Assembly: GCF_900091415.1 (NCBI RefSeq)
Contig: NZ_FMHU01000002.1
Location: 3,286,001 to 3,350,000, forward strand
Direction: 5' to 3'
From: Micromonospora inyonensis
GTDB taxonomy: Bacteria; Actinomycetota; Actinomycetes; Mycobacteriales; Micromonosporaceae
Length of the DNA: 64,000 nucleotides
A model generated the notes under the pieces. It saw only the letters and a program-made list of their open reading frames with translations. It was not told where the DNA came from and did no database searches. Of the stretch, positions 15,660 through 26,784 are shown one piece after another. The translations under genes were made by a program, and so were the position numbers. Numbering within the stretch: position 1 is the stretch's first letter; each line of letters begins with the position of its first letter.

Positions 15660-16490
15660 GTGAGCGCAGCCGCCGACGCGCCCGTCGTGGTCGGGGTGAG
15701 CGGCACGGAGCAGAGTCTGCCGGTGGTCCGCCTGGCTGCCCGGGAGGCCGCCGAGCACGGACGCCGGCTGCACGTGGTGCACGCCTTCAACTGGGAGGCG
15801 GCGCTGGCCGCGCCGAGCCTCGCCGGTGCCCGATCCGAGGCGGAACGGGCGATCGACCGGGCGGTCGAGGTGGCCGGCGAGGTGGCCCCGGACCTGCCGG
15901 TGGAGGCTCAGGTCGTGGAGGGCGCGGCGGTGGCGGCGCTGCTGCGGCACTCCGAGTCGGCCTTCCTGGTCGTCGTCGGCGACGGCGGCATGACCGCCCG
16001 GGACTGCGTGACGACCGAGGCGGCGGCCGTACAGGTGGCGGCCCGGGCCGGCTGCCCCACCCTGGTGGCCCGGCTCGATCCGCCCCCGGACGGCCCGGTC
16101 CTGGTCGGGCTGGACGGCTCGGCCACCTCCCGGTTCGCCCTGGACTTCGCCCTCGACTGCGCCGGCCGGCACGACGGCCGGCTACGGGCGGTCCGGGTGA
16201 TCGAGCCGGACGACGACGCCACCCGGCCCGGGCAGGACGTCACCGACCTGCTCACCGAGCGGAGACGGGCGCACCCCACGGTCGCCGCCGAACCGGAGGT
16301 GCTGCGCGGCGACCCTGGCCAGGTGCTCATCGACCAGTCCCGGACGGCCCGGCTGGTGGTGGTCGGCACCCGGGGGGACCAGCCGTGGCGGGGCCTGCTC
16401 GGCGCGGTCAGCCAGTCGCTGCTGTACCACGCGCCCGCCCCGGTGGTGTTGGTCCGTGGGGTCACCGACGCACCCCTGGAGGCATCGTGA
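15660..16490 (+). CDS. Tandem universal stress protein
   Basis: A 276-residue protein of two UspA domains. The second keeps the ATP-binding pattern VVVGTRGDQPWRGLLGAVSQSLL; the first has a degenerate version (VVVGDGGMTARD), so probably only one site binds nucleotide. The GTG start at 15660 has GGGAGG upstream. In mycobacteria, tandem Usp proteins are prominent in the DosR dormancy regulon. Here the gene opens a run of such genes followed by phosphoketolase. No DosR-like dyad was found in its own upstream region. Confidence 0.88.
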   Translation: MSAAADAPVVVGVSGTEQSLPVVRLAAREAAEHGRRLHVVHAFNWEAALAAPSLAGARSEAERAIDRAVEVAGEVAPDLPVEAQVVEGAAVAALLRHSESAFLVVVGDGGMTARDCVTTEAAAVQVAARAGCPTLVARLDPPPDGPVLVGLDGSATSRFALDFALDCAGRHDGRLRAVRVIEPDDDATRPGQDVTDLLTERRRAHPTVAAEPEVLRGDPGQVLIDQSRTARLVVVGTRGDQPWRGLLGAVSQSLLYHAPAPVVLVRGVTDAPLEAS

Positions 16491-16514
16491 CCAACGGGCC
16501 GTCCCGCCCGGCGG

Positions 16515-16536
16515 TTCCGGGACCAACGACCCTGAA
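16515..16536. promoter_or_regulatory. DosR-like dyad upstream of phosphoketolase
   Basis: TTCCGGGACCAACGACCCTG contains GGGAC-N4-GACCC (16519-16532), one base from the GGGAC-N4-GTCCC core of the mycobacterial DosR box. It lies about 90 bp before the phosphoketolase start. It is a motif match by eye, not a demonstrated site. Confidence 0.45.
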
Positions 16537-16626
16537 CCCACCGCCGCGCCCGGGGAAAGCTGAAGCCACCGGACGGATCCGTTGTTCCGGATGCAGGATT
16601 CCCCGACCCGCGAGAGGCTTGCGCAG

Positions 16627-19029
16627 ATGGACACCGCTCTGGAGCCGCACGGCCCACTGACCGACGACGAGTTGCGCCGGCTGGACGCCTACTGGCGGGC
16701 GGCCAACTACCTGACGGTCGGCCAGATCTACCTGCTGGACAATCCGCTGCTGCGGGAGCCGCTCACCGTCGACCACGTCAAGCCCCGACTGCTCGGCCAC
16801 TGGGGCACCAGCCCCGGCCTGAACCTGCTCTACGCGCACCTCAACCGGGTGATCGTCGACCGTGACCTGAGCGCCATCTTCGTCACCGGTCCCGGCCACG
16901 GCGGCCCCGCCCTGGTGGCGAACACCTGGTTGGAGGGCACCTACAGCGACCGGTACCACTCGGTCGAGCGGGACGAGGCGGGCATGGCGAAGCTGTTCCG
17001 CCAGTTCTCCTTCCCCGGTGGCATCCCCAGCCACGTGGCCCCGGAGGTGCCGGGCTCCATCCACGAGGGCGGCGAGCTGGGGTACGCCCTCAGCCACGCC
17101 TACGGTGCCGCCTTCGACAATCCCGACCTGCTGGTCGCCTGCGTGATCGGCGACGGGGAGGCGGAGACCGGCCCGCTGGCGGGCAGCTGGCTGTCCAACG
17201 TGTTCCTCAACCCGGCCCGCGACGGCGCGGTCCTGCCGATCCTGCACCTCAACGGCTACAAGATCGCCAACCCGACGGTGCTGGACCGGATCCCCACCGA
17301 CGACCTGCTCGCCATGATGCGCGGTTTCGGCCACGAGCCGTACGTGGTGGAGGGCGACGACCCGGCGCGGGTGCACCAGGTGCTCGCCGCCACCCTGGAC
17401 CGGGCGGTCGACGAGATCACCGCCATCCAGCGCCGGGCCCGCTCCGGCGAGGCGGTCACCCGCCCCCGCTGGCCGATGATCATCCTGCGGACCCCGAAGG
17501 GCTGGACCGGTCCGGACGTGGTCGACGGCAAGCAGGTCCAGGGGACGTACCGGGCCCACCAGGTGCCGTTGTCGGGCATCCGCGACAACCCCGAGCACCT
17601 CGCCGCGCTGGAGCGCTGGCTGCGGTCGTACCGGCCGGAGGAGCTCTTCGACGCGACCGGCGCACCGGTGGCCGAGCTGGCCACCCTGCCGCCGACCGGG
17701 GACCGGCGGATGAGCGCCAATCCGGTCACCAACGGCGGCCAGGTGCTGCGCGACCTGGTCCTGCCCGACTTCCGGAAGTACGCGGTCGACGTACCCGAAC
17801 CGGGGGCGCCCGGGATCGGCGCGACCGGTGCCCTCGGTCCCTGGATCCGCGACGTGATCACCGCCAACCCGCAGACGTTCCGCCTGTTCGGCCCGGACGA
17901 GGTCGCCTCGAACCGGCTCGGCGCGGCGTTCGAGGTCACCGACCGGGCGTTCGTCGCAAGCACCGGGCCGGACGACGACCACCTCTCCACCGACGGACGG
18001 GTGATGGAGGTCCTCTCCGAGCACCTGTGCCAGGGCTGGCTGGAGGGCTACCTGCTCACCGGGCGGCACGGCGTCTTCACCAGCTACGAGGCGTTCATCC
18101 ACATCGTCGACTCGATGGTCAACCAGCACGCCAAGTGGCTGAAGGTGACCCGGGGCATCCCCTGGCGGCAGCCGGTCGCCTCGCTGAACTACCTGCTCTC
18201 CAGCCACGTGTGGCGGCAGGACCACAACGGCTTCTCGCACCAGGACCCGGGCTTCATCGACCACGTGGTCAACAAGAAGGCCGAGGTGGTCCGGGTCTAC
18301 CTCCCACCGGACGCCAACACCCTGCTCTCCACGATGGACCACTGCCTGCGCAGCCGGCACTACATCAACGTGGTGGTCGCCGGGAAGCAGCCCGCGCCGA
18401 ACTGGCTGACCATGGACGAGGCCGTCGCGCACTGCCGGCGCGGCCTGGGCATCTGGGACTGGGCCAGCACCGACGAGGGCAGCGAACCGGACGTGGTGCT
18501 CGGCTGCGCCGGGGACGTGCCGACCCTGGAGACCCTCGCCGCCGCCGACCTGCTCCGCCGGCACCTGCCCGACCTCAAGGTCCGGGTGGTCAACGTGGTC
18601 GACCTGATGCGGCTCCAGCCGCCGTCGGAGCACCCGCACGGGCTGCCGGACAGCGAGTTCGACACCATCTTCACCCGGGACAAGCCGATCGTCTTCGCCT
18701 ACCACGGCTACCCCTGGCTGATCCACCGGCTCACCTACCGCCGGACCAACCACGACAACCTGCACGTACGCGAGGAGGGCACCACCACCACGCCCTTCGA
18801 CATGGTGATGCTCAACGACCTGGACCGCTTCCACCTGGTCATCGACGTGATCGACCGGGTGCCCGGACTGGCCGCCCGCGCCGCGCACCTGCGTCAGCTG
18901 ATGGTCGACGCCCGGCAGGAGTGCCGCGACCACACCCGGCGCTTCGGCGAGGACTCCCCCCGGGTGGTGGAGTGGCGCTGGATCCGCGAGACCGACCCGA
19001 GCACCGCGAACGAGGGGCAGGCATCATGA
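16627..19029 (+). CDS. xfp: Xylulose-5-phosphate/fructose-6-phosphate phosphoketolase
   Basis: An 800-residue thiamine-diphosphate enzyme that splits xylulose 5-phosphate or fructose 6-phosphate with phosphate, giving acetyl phosphate and a shorter sugar phosphate. Hallmarks seen: [46 protein letters not shown], the cofactor site GDGEAETGP from residue 175, [10 protein letters not shown], and the C-terminal [18 protein letters not shown]. Full length for the family. ATG 16627 is chosen because GAGAGG lies 10-15 nt upstream; ATG 16582 is an alternative. It is followed with a 4-bp overlap by a universal stress protein. The setting suggests a low-oxygen or redox-stress route to acetyl phosphate. 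Confidence 0.93.
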   Translation: MDTALEPHGPLTDDELRRLDAYWRAANYLTVGQIYLLDNPLLREPLTVDHVKPRLLGHWGTSPGLNLLYAHLNRVIVDRDLSAIFVTGPGHGGPALVANTWLEGTYSDRYHSVERDEAGMAKLFRQFSFPGGIPSHVAPEVPGSIHEGGELGYALSHAYGAAFDNPDLLVACVIGDGEAETGPLAGSWLSNVFLNPARDGAVLPILHLNGYKIANPTVLDRIPTDDLLAMMRGFGHEPYVVEGDDPARVHQVLAATLDRAVDEITAIQRRARSGEAVTRPRWPMIILRTPKGWTGPDVVDGKQVQGTYRAHQVPLSGIRDNPEHLAALERWLRSYRPEELFDATGAPVAELATLPPTGDRRMSANPVTNGGQVLRDLVLPDFRKYAVDVPEPGAPGIGATGALGPWIRDVITANPQTFRLFGPDEVASNRLGAAFEVTDRAFVASTGPDDDHLSTDGRVMEVLSEHLCQGWLEGYLLTGRHGVFTSYEAFIHIVDSMVNQHAKWLKVTRGIPWRQPVASLNYLLSSHVWRQDHNGFSHQDPGFIDHVVNKKAEVVRVYLPPDANTLLSTMDHCLRSRHYINVVVAGKQPAPNWLTMDEAVAHCRRGLGIWDWASTDEGSEPDVVLGCAGDVPTLETLAAADLLRRHLPDLKVRVVNVVDLMRLQPPSEHPHGLPDSEFDTIFTRDKPIVFAYHGYPWLIHRLTYRRTNHDNLHVREEGTTTTPFDMVMLNDLDRFHLVIDVIDRVPGLAARAAHLRQLMVDARQECRDHTRRFGEDSPRVVEWRWIRETDPSTANEGQAS

Positions 19030-19889
19030 GCGGCGAGGAGATCCTGGTCGGCTACGACGGCTCCCCCGACGCGGCGGCCGCCCTGGCCTGGGCGCTGGAC
19101 GAGGCCACGCGGACCGGGCAGACGGTGCGGCTGACGTACGTGTTCGAGTGGCTGACCGTGGGGGGTTGGATCGCCCCCGGCGTCGCTCCCGGCGCGTGGC
19201 CGGACGCCGCCGCGCGGCAGCAGGTGGAGCAGCTCGTCCAGCAGGCCGTCACGGACGCCGCCACGGCCAACCCGGGGCTGACCGTGCGCGGCGAGGTGTC
19301 CGACGGGCCACCCGCGCTGATGCTCCAGGAGCGCTCCGCCGAGGCGGCCCTGCTGGTGCTGGGCAGTCGGGGCCACGGGGGCTTCACCGGCCTGCTGGCC
19401 GGCTCGACCGCGGTCTCGGTGACCGCCCACGCGCACTGCCCGGTCGTGGTGGTCCGCGGCGACACCCCGACCGCCACCGGGAAGCGGGTCGTGGTCGGGG
19501 TGGACGGTTCCGAGTTGTCGCTGGTCGCGCTCGGGTTCGCGGTGGAACGGGCCGCCGGGCGGGACGCCCCGCTGCACGTGGTGCGGACCTGGGCCCCGGC
19601 CCAGTGGCGGGCCCAGGGCTTCGACCCGGACGAGGCACAGGCTGCCGAGCGGGCCAGCCTCGACGAGTCGCTGCGACGGTGGCGGGAGAGCGTGCCGGGC
19701 CTGACGGTGACCACCGAGGTGCTCGCCGGGAACGCCGCCTCCGTGCTGGTGGAGGCGAGCCGGGACGCACAGCTCGTGGTGGTCGGCACCCGGGGGCGGG
19801 GCGGCCTGCGCGGAGCGCTGCTCGGTTCGGTCAGCCAGCAGGTGCTCCAGCACGCGCACTGCCCGGTGGCGGTGGTCCGCGAGCGGTGA
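19026..19889 (+). CDS. Tandem universal stress protein
   Basis: A 287-residue protein with two UspA domains, both with complete nucleotide-binding loops: [23 protein letters not shown] near residue 115 and [23 protein letters not shown] near residue 255. The ATG overlaps the phosphoketolase stop (ATGA), so the two are translationally coupled. Unlike the Usp at 15660, both domains should bind ATP. The role is presumed survival under energy or oxygen limitation, by analogy with DosR-regulon Usp proteins. Confidence 0.9.
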   Translation: MSGEEILVGYDGSPDAAAALAWALDEATRTGQTVRLTYVFEWLTVGGWIAPGVAPGAWPDAAARQQVEQLVQQAVTDAATANPGLTVRGEVSDGPPALMLQERSAEAALLVLGSRGHGGFTGLLAGSTAVSVTAHAHCPVVVVRGDTPTATGKRVVVGVDGSELSLVALGFAVERAAGRDAPLHVVRTWAPAQWRAQGFDPDEAQAAERASLDESLRRWRESVPGLTVTTEVLAGNAASVLVEASRDAQLVVVGTRGRGGLRGALLGSVSQQVLQHAHCPVAVVRER

Positions 19890-19936
19890 CCGGGCCGCCA
19901 CCGTTCGGCCGGGGCCGGTGACCACCTACTGGCGGC

Positions 19937-21877
19937 TCAGCCGGACCCGGTGGAGCCGTCGCCGGACGGGACGGGGGTGACCTGGTCCTCCCCGTCCCGG
20001 ACCGGCTGCGGGCCGCCGCCGAGCGCCCGCAGCGCGTTGAGGATCACCACCACGTCGATCCCCTCCTGGAGGAACGCCCCCGCCACCGGCGGCAGCCGAC
20101 CGGCCGCCGCCACGACCATCGCCACCAGCGCCAGCCCCATCCCGACGGTGGCGCTCTGCACGGCGATCCGGCGCGCGCGCCGGGCGATCTCGACGGCGTC
20201 GGCGAGCCGGTCCAGCCGGTCCACGGTGAGCACCGCGTCGGCGACGTCGGCGGAGGCCCGCGCCCCGGTTGCCCCCATCGCCACCCCGACGTGCGCCTCG
20301 GCCAGCGCGGGGGCGTCGTTCACCCCGTCGCCGACCATCACCGTCACCGCCCGCCGCGCCTCCTGACGGACCCGGTCGGCCTTCTCCCGGGGCGGGCACC
20401 GGGCCACCACGTCGTCCACCCCGACCACCCGGGCGACCTGGTCGGCGACGCGCGGCCGGTCGCCGGTGAGCATCACCACCCGGGTCAGTCCGGCCCGACG
20501 CAGCCGCCGCACGGTGCGGGGAGCGTCCGGGCGCACCGGGTCCTCCAGCACGATCACCCCGAGCGGGCCCTGCCCACCGCTCACCCAGACGGTGGAGCGG
20601 CCGGTCCGTTCGGCGCGTTCCCGCACCTCCCGCGCCCAGTCGGGCAGCCCGTCGGCGAGCTGGCCGACCCGGACCACCCGGCCGTCCACCCGGCCCCGGA
20701 CCCCGCGACCGGGCTCCTCGGTCACCTCGGTCGGCTCGGTCAGCGACAGGCCCCGCTCGCGCGCCTGCCGGACCAGGGCCGCCGCCAGCACGTGCGGGGA
20801 GAGCTGCTCCACGGACGCGGCCAGCCGTAGCACCTCGTCGCGGTCACCGCCGGGCGCGGTGACCGTCTCGGCCGCCCGGGGCCGGCCGGCGGTGAGCGTC
20901 CCGGTCTTGTCCAGCAGCAGGGTGCGGGCCCGGCCGAGCAGTTCCAGCGAGCCGCCGTCGCGGACCAGCACCCCGCGCCGGGCTGCCCGGGACAACCCGG
21001 AGACGACCGCGATCGGGGTGGCCAGCAGCAGCGGGCAGGGCGTCGCCACCACCAGCACGGCGACGGCCCGCACCAGGTCGCCGGCGAGGAGCCCGGCCAG
21101 CCCGGCCAGGGCGAGGGTGAACGGGACGAACGCCGCCGCGTACCGGTCGGCCAGGCGCACCATCGGCGCCTTCCGGGCGGTCGCCTCCTCGGCCAGCCGG
21201 ACGATCCCCGCATACGTGCTGCCGGCCGCGTTCCGCGTCGCCCGCAGCCCGAACCCGGCCCCGGCGTTGACCACCCCGCTGGCCACCCGTTCCCCCGCCG
21301 CCCGCGCCACCAGCCGGGACTCCCCGGTCACCACCGACTCGTCGAGGGTGGCCGTCTCCTCGACCGTGCCGTCGACCGGCACCACGTCACCCGGGCCGAC
21401 CAGCAGGCGGTCGCCCGCCGCCACCACGTCCAGCGGCACCTGCTCGATCCCGCCGCCGGGTCGGCGCCGCCGCGCGGACCGGGGTGCCCGGGCGAGCAAC
21501 GCGCGCAGGTCCCGGGTCGCCCGGTGCTGGGCGTACGTCTCCAACGACCGGCCGGTGGCGAGCATCAGCGCCACCACCGCCCCGGCCAGGTACTCCCCGA
21601 CGACCAGCGCACCGACCAGGGCGAGTACGGCGACCACGTCGACGCCGAACCGCCGGTGCCACAGCTGCCGCAGCATCGACCCGGTGGCCGGCACCAGGGT
21701 CAGGACGGTCGCCGCGGCCCACAGCAGCCCGGCGACCTCCCGTCTCCCGGCCAGCCAGAGGCCCGCGCCGGCCAGCACCACGAGGGTGAGACCGGCCAGC
21801 GGCAGCCACTCCCGCCACCGCCAGCGGGGTCGCCGGGGGCCGACCGGCCGCTCCGGGACGCATTCGCTGTCCCCCAC
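19937..21877 (-). CDS. Heavy-metal (P1B-type) P-type ATPase with TPC motif
   Basis: A 646-residue cation-pumping ATPase. It shows the actuator TGES at 184-187, the phosphorylation site DKTGTLT with Asp323, the hinge MVGDGVNDAPAL, and about eight membrane helices. The ion-binding helix reads VVATPCPLLLATP (TPC at 279-281) instead of the common CPC. Subgroup schemes link TPC to metals other than copper, but assignment by motif alone is uncertain. No N-terminal metal-binding domain is present. It is divergent from the nitroreductase at 22067 and lies within the stress island. Mycobacterial DosR regulons also include P-type ATPases. Confidence 0.88.
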   Translation of the reverse strand: MGDSECVPERPVGPRRPRWRWREWLPLAGLTLVVLAGAGLWLAGRREVAGLLWAAATVLTLVPATGSMLRQLWHRRFGVDVVAVLALVGALVVGEYLAGAVVALMLATGRSLETYAQHRATRDLRALLARAPRSARRRRPGGGIEQVPLDVVAAGDRLLVGPGDVVPVDGTVEETATLDESVVTGESRLVARAAGERVASGVVNAGAGFGLRATRNAAGSTYAGIVRLAEEATARKAPMVRLADRYAAAFVPFTLALAGLAGLLAGDLVRAVAVLVVATPCPLLLATPIAVVSGLSRAARRGVLVRDGGSLELLGRARTLLLDKTGTLTAGRPRAAETVTAPGGDRDEVLRLAASVEQLSPHVLAAALVRQARERGLSLTEPTEVTEEPGRGVRGRVDGRVVRVGQLADGLPDWAREVRERAERTGRSTVWVSGGQGPLGVIVLEDPVRPDAPRTVRRLRRAGLTRVVMLTGDRPRVADQVARVVGVDDVVARCPPREKADRVRQEARRAVTVMVGDGVNDAPALAEAHVGVAMGATGARASADVADAVLTVDRLDRLADAVEIARRARRIAVQSATVGMGLALVAMVVAAAGRLPPVAGAFLQEGIDVVVILNALRALGGGPQPVRDGEDQVTPVPSGDGSTGSG

Positions 21878-22066
21878 CCGTGGATCGTCTCAGCCACGAG
21901 GGGTGGCCGACCCGGGTTCCGGCGGTTCGACCGGGCCGGAGGAGCCGCGCCACGCCGGCCGGGGGCATCGTGCGGGACCGACGGTGATGGCGCAGGATGG
22001 AGCCGCAAGCCGGCCCGAAGCACCGCTCGGGTGCGGCACGATGGGGTGGAGAGGAAAGGTCGTTAC

Positions 22067-23068
22067 ATGAGCCACGAGACGCCGGCACGCTCGCTGACCA
22101 CCGCGTACGCGGAGGCCGCCGCCACCGCCGGTTACGCCCCCTCGGTGCACAACACCCAACCCTGGAGCTGGCGGGTGCTGCCCGACGCCCTGGAACTGCG
22201 GGTGGCCTCCGAGCGGCGGCTCGCCGCGACCGACCCGGAGGGGCGGCTGCTCGCCCTGAGCTGCGGGGCCGCCCTGCACCACGCCCGGGTGGCGCTCACC
22301 GCCGAGGGCTGGACGCCGGCGGTGGACCACCTGCCCGACCCGGCCGACCCGGAGTTGCTGGCCCGGCTCGTCGGCTCCCGCCGCGCGGAGCCGGACCCGG
22401 AGGCGATGCGGCTGGTGCAGTGCATGCAGGTCCGGCACACCGACCGCCGACCGGTCAGCGAGGAACCGGTGTCCACCGCCGCGATCAGCGAGATCGTCCA
22501 GGCGGCCGGCCTCGCCGGTGGCCGCCTCCAGATCCTCGACGGCGACCAGGTGCTGGAGGTGGCCGCCGCGGCCGCGCACGCCGGCGCGGTCGAGGCGGAG
22601 GACCCGCAGCTGCGCGAGGAGCTGGCGTACTGGACCAGCCGGGCCGGCACCGGCACCGGTCTGCCGCCGGAGGTGCTGCCCGAGCAGGCGCCGCAGACCA
22701 CCGTCCCGGCCCGGGACTTCGGCCGGGCCGGCACCCTGCCGATCGGCCCCGGTCACGACCGGAGGGCCGTGTACGCGCTGCTCCACGGTGACGAGGACGA
22801 GCCGGACAGCTGGCTGCGGGCCGGCGAGGCGCTCTCCGCCGCGTGGCTGGCCGCGACCCGGCTCGGGGTGTCCGTGGTGCCGTTGAGCGGGGTGGTGGAG
22901 GTGGCGGGCACCCGGCAGACGCTGCGCCACCTGCTGGCCGGGCTCGGTTTCCCGTACCTGGTGCTGCGGCTGGGCATGGCCGACCCGGCGCACACCGGTC
23001 CCCCGCACACGCCCCGGCTGCCCGCCGCCCAGGTGGTGGACACCTCCGCCGTGCGGGGACGGCCCTGA
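22067..23068 (+). CDS. Acg-family nitroreductase-like protein
   Basis: A 333-residue FMN-binding nitroreductase-fold protein of the Acg/Rv3131 type. APSVHNTQPWSWRV at residues 23-36 and the C-terminal GVSVVPLSGVVEVAGTRQTLRHLLAGLGFPYLVLRLG are the family marks. GAGAGGAAAGG precedes the ATG. In M. tuberculosis members are strongly DosR-induced; Acg has been suggested to sequester flavin rather than reduce nitro compounds. A second copy is at 25721 on the other side of the sensor/regulator pair. A GGGACCGACGG half-site lies about 90 bp upstream, a weak DosR-like match. Confidence 0.85.
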   Translation: MSHETPARSLTTAYAEAAATAGYAPSVHNTQPWSWRVLPDALELRVASERRLAATDPEGRLLALSCGAALHHARVALTAEGWTPAVDHLPDPADPELLARLVGSRRAEPDPEAMRLVQCMQVRHTDRRPVSEEPVSTAAISEIVQAAGLAGGRLQILDGDQVLEVAAAAAHAGAVEAEDPQLREELAYWTSRAGTGTGLPPEVLPEQAPQTTVPARDFGRAGTLPIGPGHDRRAVYALLHGDEDEPDSWLRAGEALSAAWLAATRLGVSVVPLSGVVEVAGTRQTLRHLLAGLGFPYLVLRLGMADPAHTGPPHTPRLPAAQVVDTSAVRGRP

Positions 23069-23102
23069 CGGCGGGGACGCGCCCGGAGCGCCGCATCCCG
23101 GA

Positions 23103-23129
23103 GCCGGAGGTCGCCGGGTCACCTCCGGC
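23103..23129 (+). terminator. Hairpin after the nitroreductase gene
   Basis: GCCGGAGGT and ACCTCCGGC form a perfect 9-bp stem around nine bases, 34 bp after the stop codon and before the sensor kinase promoter. Confidence 0.6.
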
Positions 23130-23142
23130 GATCTTCGGGCGG

Positions 23143-24888
<1,746 letters not shown>

Positions 24889-24890
24889 CG

Positions 24891-24906
24891 CCGCCCTGTC
24901 GGGCGG
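24891..24906. terminator. Bidirectional hairpin between kinase and regulator
   Basis: CCGCCC-TGTC-GGGCGG sits exactly between the two convergent stop codons. Six-bp GC stem, four-base loop, usable by both transcripts. Confidence 0.55.
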
Positions 24907-25545
24907 TCAGGGTCGCTTGCCGAGCAGGCGGGTGGCCAGCACCGCCGCCTGGGTGCGCCGCTCCAGGCCGAGCTTGGCCAGCACGCTGGAGACGTAGTTC
25001 TTGACGGTCTTCTCGGCGAGGAACATCTTGCCGGCGATCTCCCGGTTGGTCAGCCCCTCGGCGACGTACTCCAGGATCCGCCGCTCCTGCTCGGTGAGGG
25101 ACTGGAGTTCCCGGGGCTGTTCCACCCCGCTGCGGATGCGGTCCAGCACCCGGGTGGTGATCGCCGGGTCGAGCAGGGACTGCCCGGCCGCCACCCGGCG
25201 GACCGCGTCCACCAGGTCGGTGCCGCGGATCTGCTTCAGCACGTACCCGGCGGCACCGGCCATGATCGCCGCGAACAGCGCCTCGTCGTCCTCGTACGAG
25301 GTGAGGATCAGGCCCTTGATCGACGAGTCGACGGCCCGGATGTCCCGGCAGACGTCGATGCCGTTGCCATCGGGCAGCCGGGCGTCGAGGATCGCCACGT
25401 CCGGGCGGAGCGCCGGGATACGGCGGGTCGCCTCCTGAGCGGAGCCGGAGTCACCGACCACCTCGATGTCACCGCTGCTGGTGAGCAGGTCGGCGAGGCC
25501 ACGACGGACGACCTCATGGTCGTCGAGCAGGAACACCCGGATCAT
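24907..25545 (-). CDS. NarL/DevR-family response regulator
   Basis: A 212-residue regulator. The receiver domain has FLLDDHEVVRRGL with the acidic pair, VAILDARLPDGNG with the phospho-acceptor Asp near residue 54, and the Lys of GYVLKQIRG. The LuxR-type HTH (LTEQERRILEYVAEGLTNREIAGKMFLAEKTVKNYVSSVLAKLG) is very close in wording to DevR/DosR. GAGGG stands before the ATG at 25545. It is paired with the GAF kinase (convergent), and DosR-like dyads lie in the divergent region to the nitroreductase, so it probably controls that promoter and possibly its own. Confidence 0.92.
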   Translation of the reverse strand: MIRVFLLDDHEVVRRGLADLLTSSGDIEVVGDSGSAQEATRRIPALRPDVAILDARLPDGNGIDVCRDIRAVDSSIKGLILTSYEDDEALFAAIMAGAAGYVLKQIRGTDLVDAVRRVAAGQSLLDPAITTRVLDRIRSGVEQPRELQSLTEQERRILEYVAEGLTNREIAGKMFLAEKTVKNYVSSVLAKLGLERRTQAAVLATRLLGKRP

Positions 25546-25577
25546 CCCTCGTTTGTACCCCGTTCGGCTGGGCACGA

Positions 25578-25650
25578 CACGGGCCGAAGGTCCCGAACGT
25601 GGACCCGGTGTCGGGCAGCTGGTCCCGACGGGTGGGGACGTCCGGCCCTG
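25578..25650. promoter_or_regulatory. Cluster of three DosR-like dyads
   Basis: In the divergent region between regulator and nitroreductase there are three sites: GGGCCGAAGGTCCCGAA (25581-25597), TCGGGCAGCTGGTCCCGA (25611-25628, with GTCGGG/CCCGAC arms), and GGGACGTCCGGCCC (25635-25648). All fit GGGNN-N4-GNCCC, close to the mycobacterial DosR core GGGAC-N4-GTCCC. Three in 73 bp is unlikely to be chance even at this GC content, but no statistics were run. Confidence 0.55.
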
Positions 25651-25720
25651 CCCGCTGACCACGCCGGCGACGCATCGTGGAGACCTGGGAGAAGCACCCA
25701 CGTCCGGAGGGAGCAACACC

Positions 25721-26695
25721 ATGGACGCCGGCTACACCGTCGAGCAGCTGCGGGCCGCGGCGGCGGACGCCGTCCGGGCGCCGTCGTTGCACAACACCCA
25801 GCCGTGGCGGTTCCGGCTGCACGAGGGGGGCATCGAGATCGTCGTCGACCAGGCCCGCCGGCTGCCTGCCAGCGACCCCACCGGCTGGGGGGCGCGGATC
25901 GCCTGCGGGGCGGCCCTGTACAACCTGCGGCTCGCCCTGGCGGCGGCCGGCACCCCGGCGTCGGTGCGGCTGCGGCCGTACCCGGGCGAGCCGGACGTGG
26001 TGGCCCGGCTGGTGCCGGACCTGCCCCGCCGCCCCACCCCGGCCGAGCGGAGCCTGCACGGCGCCATCGGGCACCGGTTCAGCAACCGCCGGCCGTTCTG
26101 GCCCGACCCGGTGCCGGCGGACATCCGGTGGCAGCTCGGCGAGGCGGCGCGGGCCGAGCAGTGCTGGCTCGAGCTGGTGATCGGCACCAGCGCGGTGAAC
26201 GCCTTCGGCGAGATCGCCCGCAGCGCGCACCGCGTGCTGGACCGGGACCCGGACTACCGGGCCGAGCGGGCCGAATGGACCCGCGCCGAGCCGGCCCCCG
26301 ACGGCGTGCCGGCCGCAGCCGGCGGCCCGCAGAGCGAACCGCAGGACCTGCTCCCGCAGCGCGGGTTCGGCAACCTGCACCGGGCACCCGGCCGGGACTT
26401 CGAGCCGGAGCCCCTGGTGGCCGTGCTCATCGCGGCCGGCAACACCGCCACCGACCAGATCATCGCCGGTCAGGCCCTGCAACGGGTGCTGCTGACCGCC
26501 ACCGACGCCGGCCTGGCCGTGTCGATGCTCTCCCAGCCGATCGAGGTGCCCAGCGCACGCGAGCAGCTGCGCCTCTCGCTGGGCCGGTTCGGCACCCCGC
26601 AGATGGTGATGCGCATCGGGTTCGGCCAGCCCGGGTGGCCCACCCCGCGCCGGATGGTCGACGACGTGCTCGACCTGCCGGTGTCGCGGCTCTGA
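25721..26695 (+). CDS. Acg-family nitroreductase-like protein, second copy
   Basis: A 324-residue protein of the same family as 22067-23068: APSLHNTQPWRFRLHE at residues 20-35, HRFSNRRPFW in the middle, and GLAVSMLSQPIEVPSAREQLRLSLG near the end. GGAGGGA lies 8-14 nt before the ATG. The two copies differ throughout, so this is an old duplication or two separate subfamilies. The promoter carries the three DosR-like dyads, making it the best candidate target of the adjacent regulator. It is convergent with the DUF6875-like gene; GC-rich inverted repeats between them (26696-26784) may terminate both. Confidence 0.87.
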   Translation: MDAGYTVEQLRAAAADAVRAPSLHNTQPWRFRLHEGGIEIVVDQARRLPASDPTGWGARIACGAALYNLRLALAAAGTPASVRLRPYPGEPDVVARLVPDLPRRPTPAERSLHGAIGHRFSNRRPFWPDPVPADIRWQLGEAARAEQCWLELVIGTSAVNAFGEIARSAHRVLDRDPDYRAERAEWTRAEPAPDGVPAAAGGPQSEPQDLLPQRGFGNLHRAPGRDFEPEPLVAVLIAAGNTATDQIIAGQALQRVLLTATDAGLAVSMLSQPIEVPSAREQLRLSLGRFGTPQMVMRIGFGQPGWPTPRRMVDDVLDLPVSRL

Positions 26696-26784
26696 CCGGG
26701 GCCGCCGCCCCGGCCGGGACCGCACGTCGCGGCCCCGGCCGGGATAGACGTTCCGCGCGGCCGTCGGGCGGTCGCGCCGACAGG

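Noticed and set aside
16462..18933. Minus-strand frame of 823 codons opposite phosphoketolase
   Set aside because: Phosphoketolase on the plus strand is full length with catalyt motifs; the antisense frame is a codon-bias artefact.
21960..22000. GGGACCGACGGTG upstream of the first nitroreductase as a DosR box
   Set aside because: Only the left half fits the consensus, so it is mentioned in the gene entry but not listed as a site.
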